The notes under the pieces: generated by a model
Databases searched by the model: none
Told to the model about the DNA's origin: nothing
The model's input: the letters and a program-made list of their open reading frames with translations, nothing else
Program-made: the position numbers and the translations under genes
Origin: Ophthalmolycus amberensis
Lineage: Eukaryota; Chordata; Actinopteri; Perciformes; Zoarcidae
Reading direction: 5' to 3'
Length of the DNA stretch: 64,000 nt
NCBI GenBank assembly: GCA_024529925.1
Contig: JAFEUB010000731.1
Coordinates: forward strand, 1,516,501 to 1,580,500
Shown: positions 57,367 through 64,000 of the stretch, piece by piece
Layout: the number at the start of each line of letters is the position of its first letter
How positions within the stretch are numbered: position 1 is the stretch's first letter

Positions 57367-57660
57367 CCCTCTTTTTTCCATCCTCTCTGTCCCACTTAGG
57401 TGAGGATTCAAGGTGGTAAGGACTAAAGGAAGGAAGAAAAGGGAAGAGTGGGGGATTTCCAAAGGGAGCGTGTTAACATTTTCAGCAGACGCTGTCACCC
57501 GAAGCAGCAGAGATTGAGGCTCAGAGGGAGTTTGAAGGATATTTTGACCGGACATCAGACTACTGGACATATCGGCTGTGTGTCCTGTGACCTTCTGTCA
57601 AAATAGGTTGCTCTAAGTGCTCTTTCCAGAAAAACAACTCGTATGGGCATTCCCTTCCAG

Positions 57661-57803
57661 CAGTGGTTTCCAAACCTTTTCTGCAGGGCCCCCCCTTAGC
57701 AGATAGGATAGTGTCAAGCCCCCCTAGGATACTGCAGAATCATGCATCATTTATACTTTTTAAAACTCCAGTAGGGGAGCGCCCCCCAGTTTGGGAACCG
57801 ATG
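57661..57803. mobile_element. hAT-like MITE remnant
   Basis: Begins CAGTGGTTTCCAAACCTTTT and ends CAGTTTGGGAACCGATG, a diverged inverse of the start. CAGTGGTTCCCAAAC termini are typical of a hAT family. No target duplication visible. Confidence 0.55.
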
Positions 57804-60800
57804 ACATTTAGGCAACTGGTGCTCTGAAACATAACCTCTTTGGTTGAGTTCGATCAAAATTTGGTGTCTCCCAGTTTAGTTTAAGCTGGTGTGAAAGCTG
57901 TCAATCAATCAAAGCAGAGCAGATTTTATCACAGTAGATGTGTGATTTTAGCACAAATTCACGACTGTTACATCCATCTGCTGATGACGAACCACGGTAA
58001 CTCCCACGCACATCAGCACATCAGCACATCAGTGCAGGGCTTTTCCCCGCTACTTTTTCGTGAGCTCATCAGAGAAGATAAGGTTTTGCAGCCGCTAAGC
58101 AAGCATATAGCATCTTGGTGCTCTTGTGCTATTTGCACATATGTAAATGAGTTAATATGCATACATTTAGCACAAAATTGTCTCCTCTAAGCCTCATTTT
58201 GCAGCTGGCTTACTGCGTGTTAGTGGACATAATTTACATGATAATACCTATTATTAAGTTATTAACATTATTTAAATTCTTCACAAAGAAGAAACCAGAT
58301 GATTTTTTGGTGGTCTGGAATCTGATTTCACATTTTCCCCCTACTATGTAATGTATATATATATATATAATTATTATTATTGATAATATAATTTGGATAA
58401 CTTGTCAATAATAAGCCCAAGTCATAGAATTGTGGGTTGTGTGTGAAAACTGTGACTGTCTTTTGAATAGAATTATTGTATTAGCACATGTTTTTACATT
58501 TTTAGCCACTCAGACAATATCTGTGTTATCATATTATCACAAACACATACTAAAATACAAATAACCAACTGAGCAGCCACCATTACTCTCAGTACGTGAC
58601 CATCTGATCGGACCACTTCCTTCTTGCTGTAAACGCATAAGACGAACACACCCATGAAACCCCGGACCCGTTCCCTTTTTTTGCAGCACTGTGCCGAGTT
58701 ACTTCAGCCTTTGTTATTGACCTCTAGCATGCCATTTCAAAAGATGACCAATATTCTGTCATTTCTCTCCGGAGGTTGCTTGTCAGGAAAACACACTTCG
58801 AATCATTTCAACCAACAACCACTGCGGTTGTTTTTTTCCTGCGGGGTCAGTCTTGTCCTCTTGTTTTTACGCGATGGTCTCTCTAACCACTCCGCCTTGG
58901 AGAGCCCTCGACTCTTCTCCTCGCAATAAACTACAAATGATACTGAAACAGCAGTACCCACCGCCCAACGCAGCCTTGCTAGCGCTCCACTTCACTTGTC
59001 AGCTTAAAAAGATCAAAAGTCAGAAAAAAAAGGCAAAGAGGGGCGAGGGAGATAAAGCGCGAGAGAGGAAGAGAGGGAGGAAGAGAGCGGACTTAAAAGG
59101 GAGACGACATGGAGAAGAACACAAGAACACAGTGTCCTAATTAATGTCCTCCTCCAATAATCCACTCTGAAGCTTCCCATGCTGCTGGGTTTGATCTGAG
59201 CAATGTTGCTATCAAAGCCTTGTAACGTGGTCTTGTAATACGGGGGAGATCTCCGTCAGACAGCATTAAAATCACTCAGGGCAGTTGCTTCTTGTGGCTG
59301 GTGCTGTGAAGTCTGTAAGAGCAGAAATCAGGTGGCCATGTACCATCATCTCCTGCATTAATGTCAAAATCCGAACTATAAAGTTCCAATTCCTCATTAT
59401 AATATACAATACAAGTGTTTCAGATCAAATGACTACATTATGTGAACGCTATTACTTATAGTAACAGGAAAGTATCACCCAAGTCTGCAGCACTACAGTG
59501 CTTTTTAGCCTCTTTTAGCTCATTATTTTGGTGATAAACGGCCGCCCACACCAAGAACAACAACTACATGACGATGAGAGCATCCACACTGATGAACGAT
59601 AACGTTCTGTAAACAGCGGTGCCGAGCTGTGTCCGATCCAGCCCGGATTATTCATTGATTATTGATTATAAAGAGGCGACGAGACAGTTGTCATATGAGA
59701 TAATGCTAGTTAGCCTACCAGCTAACGTTAGCTATTCATAATCGTCCCCCTAATAATGATATTAATGGGAGCCTGATTGCTTCCCAAATGTTCTTCTTCT
59801 TAACAGCGACTTTATAAACATTGTTTCTTTTCCATCAATTGTTGTAACAATATATTTATAGTTAAGTTAAAGTCATCGTCATTGGTGTGGATGGCCCTTG
59901 AGGAGTTAAAATGATGCTACCTGTATGCTAGCGACTGAGCACCAAACCGGAGACAGAACAAGATTAGCGACTAGCTTTAGGGGTTAGACACAGATATTTT
60001 CCTTCGGAGTAAAAACAGTCCGTTACAATTTGTATGTTTGTGGCTTTCAGCAGCATCATGGGACGTGGTTCCAAAAGCTGAGATAAAGCTGCAGTACGCT
60101 ACCTGCCTAGCACAAAGCAAACATAGTAGAGCATTAAGCATCTAAAGAGTCTAGCATTTCCCTCAGGAGTCAATGGAGACCAAAACGGAGCTAAAAGGAG
60201 AGTGAATATCAGACTTAATGTTGTTAGATGGCCAGGAAACAGCTCTGAATAATTGCTAACGTCGCTCTATCCGGATGTTCGCAACAACAACTTTATCAGG
60301 TGATAATATGTTGATTGCCCCAAAATGGTCAAAATCGTTTATTTCAGCTTGAATAACGTGCTAAATCCCCCAGAGAAGCAACAGGTGACCCAGATGATCA
60401 ATGCCAGCACGGAAGACAAAGCAAACCTTGAACTGACAAATTGTTTTTGACTGACAGATAGAAAACATGGCAGTGAAAGACAATCCCCTCCCTGATGTTA
60501 CCCTTCGGCTTCAACACAATACAAAGTGCTGCGGGATCTTTTGGTTGTATGGGCCAAAGCTAAGTGCATCCCAGCTACAACAAAGCATCTGAACGTCAAT
60601 CCCGACTCACAAAGAGAGAATCCTATCGAATAAAACCTCTTATCAAATAAAACCTCTAAATGCCATTAGCGAGAGATAAAAGAAAGAACAAAATGGCAAG
60701 AGGATCGTTGCCAATTCAGCAAAAAGGGAAATCAATGGCCCTCTTCCTGTTATTTTTTGAGCTACCCAAAGTCTGTCTGCCCTGTCAAGCATCCCTGACT

Positions 60801-61095
60801 CACCGCCTGCCAATCTCCCCCCCAAAAAAAGAAAACTCAGGGTGTAGAGGAGCTGAGGGGCTGAGGGGCAACCGCCCGGAGCTCACACCTCAGAAGAGAG
60901 GTTGGAGGCAAGAAACTGTGACTCAAAAAATGATAAACATCTCACATTTCACATGTCAGTTCGGCTCTAAAAATACTTGAGTTCGCCTTCGCCTCACATC
61001 TCCTCCTTCCCCGGTCTCAAGGCGCTATGCAAATACAAGCACCTCCATTTTTTTTTTCTCATCCACTTTGTTTTCCTTCCAGCCCTCCCTCAAAG

Positions 61096-61115
61096 CCCCC
61101 CCCCCCCCCCCCCCC
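61096..61115. repeat. poly-C tract (C20)
   Basis: Homopolymer in the spacer upstream of rftn1. Confidence 0.95.
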
Positions 61116-62892
61116 ATATCCTATTGTTCTGAGTACCTCTTCTCCGGCTCTTGTAGACTACATGACAGAGCCTCGCCTTCCCTCTTGTTGTTCCTTCTCT
61201 CTCCAGGGTTGGGGGGGATGATAAAAGCTATTTAAGTAACTGTAGGCAACGGTGGAAAAATTCTAGCTTTTTATTTATATATTTTTTTCTTACCCTGTTT
61301 TCTTTGATGGCAGAGCCATTTGTGAAGCTGCGTGGTGAACTGCAGCACAGTGCAGCACAGTGCAGCGCAGTCCTGAGTGACAATTTAAGGGGGACTGAAG
61401 CGCTTTTAGGGGCTTTGACTACGCCGGCTTCTGCTTCAGCTTTTGGTTGTTATTTTTTGTTCTTGAAAATGGAAGCAAGACATCAGTCCTGCCTGGCATG
61501 CACAGAAAGGCAAAGACACAACTCCACAGTGTACATCTTAAGACGCGTACAAAGCATTTAGAAGGCTTCTGAAGTTTCAAACGGAGAGAGAGGCTTGCAG
61601 CGACTGCAGGACTGTGTTTCTGGTATTAATCACAAGTTCATCAGCCTGTGGTCCGTTTCGGGGAGCCGCTGTGAGATATGATTGTGATGCACGTTGTGAT
61701 TCATAAAGCCCAACAAAGACATTAAATGTAAGTGCCACTGGAAACACAGGCTTTCATGAGAAACGTAATGAATCTCCCGCCTCATCTTTCACTCGGCCGT
61801 CTCCCTCGCTGTGTGTTGATGATCACCGCTTTTCAGCCGACTCTAATTGTCTTTTTTTCTCTTCAGACTCTACTTGCCATGCATTGCCCCCCCCTCCCCC
61901 TCCCCCCTTTTCTGACTAACAATCTACAACCTGGCCACCCCCATTTCCGCTCTCTCCCTTGATTGATTCTCACCTTTTCCATTCTTGCCGTTCACCTCAT
62001 TAACGGAGCCCCCGTCTGCTCGTTTTCCTTTTCATTCCCCCCCCCCGGTCCTTCTTCACATCCTGTCCTGTCCATGAAGCGACGGCCGGCTCGGATTCGT
62101 AGTTTCCAGTCAAGGCCCTGCATCGTTCTGTAATTAGTAGGGAGCATAATAGAGAGGGTTCCTCATCAGCCGAGGTGGGAGGGGAGGGCACCACCACCGC
62201 CATCCATCCATCCTTGAGTTTAATCAGCGGCACACAATGGGATGTCACCTGCTCCCAGACGCAGCCGCTGGAGAGTGGCGGTGATGCTGTCACAAACCAT
62301 TTGGGGTGAGGCGGCGTCCATGGCGCCGGCTCTTTAAGGGCTCCTCTTCTTCCACGGTTGTCTCTGCTAATTTGGTCTCCCTGGGAACGAGGGAGAGAGG
62401 GAACCCGTGAAAAATCAAGCTCATTTAGTCGTGTTCATTTATTTATTTACTGACGCTCAATCCAGCATGCTCTGCTTTATTGTTTTTTTCCTTCCGACGT
62501 CCCTGAGGCATCACGGATATCAGAGTGCATGAATGTTTGCTTTCATATGTGTGTGTGAATCTGACCCTCAATCAGTCATATGGATATAAATGGAAACATT
62601 TGTTTGCCTGCAATGGTGGAAAAACAAACAAAAAGCATTTGAAAATGAGCCGGTACACATGATTTATGGTTAAAGAGCAAACACTTATACAAACACACTG
62701 GATTGATACAATTTTGTAGGAATGAACTGTACATCGTGGTGCTGCTCAAATTAAGGATCTGAGCACTTCTTTCACCACAGGTTACCTCGACTACACACAC
62801 AGCTACACACACACGGACACACCGGTGACAATGAAACACTGGCTCAGCCTGTTCTTCTCTGGTTGGCAGAGAGACCGACACGCTGCGGAGCC

Positions 62893-63040
62893 ATGGGCTG
62901 CGGGCTGCGTAAGATGAAGCCGATGTCGGAGGAGAACAGTCCCGGGAAGATTTACTCCACCCTGAAGAGGCCACAGGTGGAGACCAAAGTGGGCGTGGCC
63001 TACACCTACCGCTACCTGGACTTCCTCATCGGCAAAGACG
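62893..63040 (+). CDS. rftn1: rftn1 (raftlin) first coding exon, gene continues beyond window
   Basis: Raftlin is a lipid-raft scaffold at the plasma membrane; mammalian RFTN1 supports B-cell receptor signalling and TLR ligand uptake. The exon encodes MGCGLRKMKPMSEENSPGKI, YSTLKRPQVETKVGVAYTYR and YLDFLIGKD, then a split Gly codon before a GTAAGA donor. Gly2 and Cys3 are the N-myristoylation and palmitoylation sites of the family. IYSTLKRPQVETK is near-identical in RFTN1 and RFTN2. IYST rather than IFST, and the neighbouring plcl2 (RFTN2 sits beside PLCL1 in human), favour rftn1. The start has a strong context (GAGCCATGG). A TTCTCTGGTTGGCAG acceptor ends at 62869, so the exon probably begins at 62870. 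Later exons are not in the window. Confidence 0.93.
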
Positions 63041-64000
63041 GTAAGACATGGACGTCTATTAATCTGCCTACAAGCAACGTTGAATAACCAGTGACCTGTA
63101 TTGTTTTGGACAGGCAACGCAACTAATCTACTGTCATATGCGCCCAATCCTTTGAGTTTAATAAGCTGTTTGCCCCACTGTGTGGAAGAGACTGGGATCA
63201 TTAGTTTATGTGTAGGCAACATTAGCCTCGACTTCAACATTGCTTTCCAAACTTTATGTACATTTACTGAACTGTTACTAATTAATATAAATAAATAAAG
63301 CGTGTACACACAAACACCTTGGTGAAATAAAAACTTGGCATTTAATTGTAAAATGCATATAGTTTACATAGAATTGAATCGAATAGATTGGCCCCGTTGT
63401 CACCGATATCTGATTCAGCTATTTAAGTCAGTATCGGCCCGATATCCGTATCGGTGCGTCCCTAAATATAAGCCACCAGGTTGAGCACTAAAAGCCAGAA
63501 ATCTCAGCATAGCAGTAGTTGCTATTGATCAATAATCCCCACAGCTCCCTTTCTGCAGCCATGTTATGGTCATTTTGTGCTGCCGGGTCGTAAAAATCTA
63601 AATTATTGCCCCTTGCACATGCACAGTTGAAATGATATGAATAGCTCATGGCCTTGGGCGTTCTGCTGCATCATTCCTCAGTGTGATAAGAAGGCAATAT
63701 GCATCACAGGTTTCGCAAGGGGCCGATCTGCACTGCAATCTACAACTCTTTGTGCTATGTGTGTAGTATTTTACTGAATAATGAAACCTCCAGCGTGATT
63801 GATCTGTCTACTCTCCCTCTGAAAATGTCATTATACCTGCGTGTCTCCAGTATAAAAGCATTAAGGATTCAGATGCAGAATAAATCTATCACTCATGTAC
63901 CGGTATATGGAATTACAGCACACTGGCTGTAATTTTCACACGGCTTTTCTTGTGATGATTGAGTGTTAATTAGCGCCTGCTCCCTGTATAGCAGCCACTG
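63041..64000 (+). other. rftn1: start of rftn1 intron after the first coding exon
   Basis: GT donor at 63041-63042; no further exon before the window ends. At about 63390-63470 there is a fragment with CGGCCCGATATCCGTATCGG-type motifs ending GGTGCGTCCCTA, resembling the end of a common fish hAT-type MITE. Confidence 0.7.

Larger units (their letters stand above)
44222..62892. other. 18.7-kb spacer between CRISP-like gene and rftn1
   Basis: No coding exon could be supported. Contents: a dispersed repeat (44.94-45.34 kb), a long hairpin (46.22-46.34 kb), a LINE-tail remnant near 47.76-47.80 kb, part of a dispersed repeat (49.98-50.05 kb), CA/GT arrays at 50.5, 51.9-52.2 and 55.8 kb, a possible rftn1 leader exon (to 51408), snapback and piggyBac-like MITEs (52.4-52.6 and 53.8-54.0 kb), G, C and CT runs, and a hAT-like element (57.66-57.80 kb). 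Non-repetitive, balanced-composition stretches at about 48.6-49.4, 56.3-56.5, 58.6-59.3 and 61.6-62.5 kb may be regulatory. 59.5-60.4 kb reads like an old dispersed repeat. Confidence 0.65.

Overview
This window is teleost fish genomic DNA. Genes are split into consensus GT-AG exons. Introns and spacers are rich in long CA/GT microsatellites and carry fish-type transposable elements: an L2-clade LINE, hAT-, piggyBac- and TA-flanked MITEs, and a tRNA-derived SINE. The protein exons are vertebrate. The window holds no operon-like gene packing, CRISPR array or rRNA gene. I do not recognise the species.

Three protein genes are supported. (1) plcl2 (PRIP2, phospholipase C-like 2), minus strand, is complete in six coding exons: 34912-35166, 12753-15236, 11418-11621, 7718-7793, 2771-2880 and 1664-1882. 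The exon phases join without error into a 1115-residue protein. It is a catalytically dead PLC: the second active-site His is Thr462. (2) A complete secreted CRISP-type CAP protein gene lies on the minus strand at 39585-44161. It has 235 residues and 16 cysteines outside the predicted signal peptide, a TATA box and a non-coding first exon. Its frame closes only if a 4-nt microexon at 43180-43183 is used. (3) The first coding exon of rftn1 (raftlin) lies on the plus strand at 62893-63040; the gene continues past the window edge.

Layout: 1-1.7 kb, plcl2 3' end; 1.9-35.2 kb, plcl2 body, with a 19.7-kb first intron full of repeats; 35.2-39.4 kb, plcl2 promoter side; 39.4-44.2 kb, CRISP-like gene; 44.2-62.9 kb, a large spacer with MITEs, a 61-bp-arm hairpin and a possible rftn1 leader exon; 63.0-64.0 kb, rftn1 intron. 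plcl2 and rftn1 are divergent, matching my recollection of PLCL2 and RFTN1 on human 3p24. Both human proteins modulate B-cell receptor signalling.

I did not find a self-contained new multi-gene system. The most unusual signals are at the CRISP-like gene (a 4-nt microexon next to an exon whose acceptor tract is a TG microsatellite), the near-perfect 127-bp hairpin at 46.2 kb, the Z-DNA-prone tract just upstream of the plcl2 start codon, and an unassigned coding-like island at 32.6 kb.
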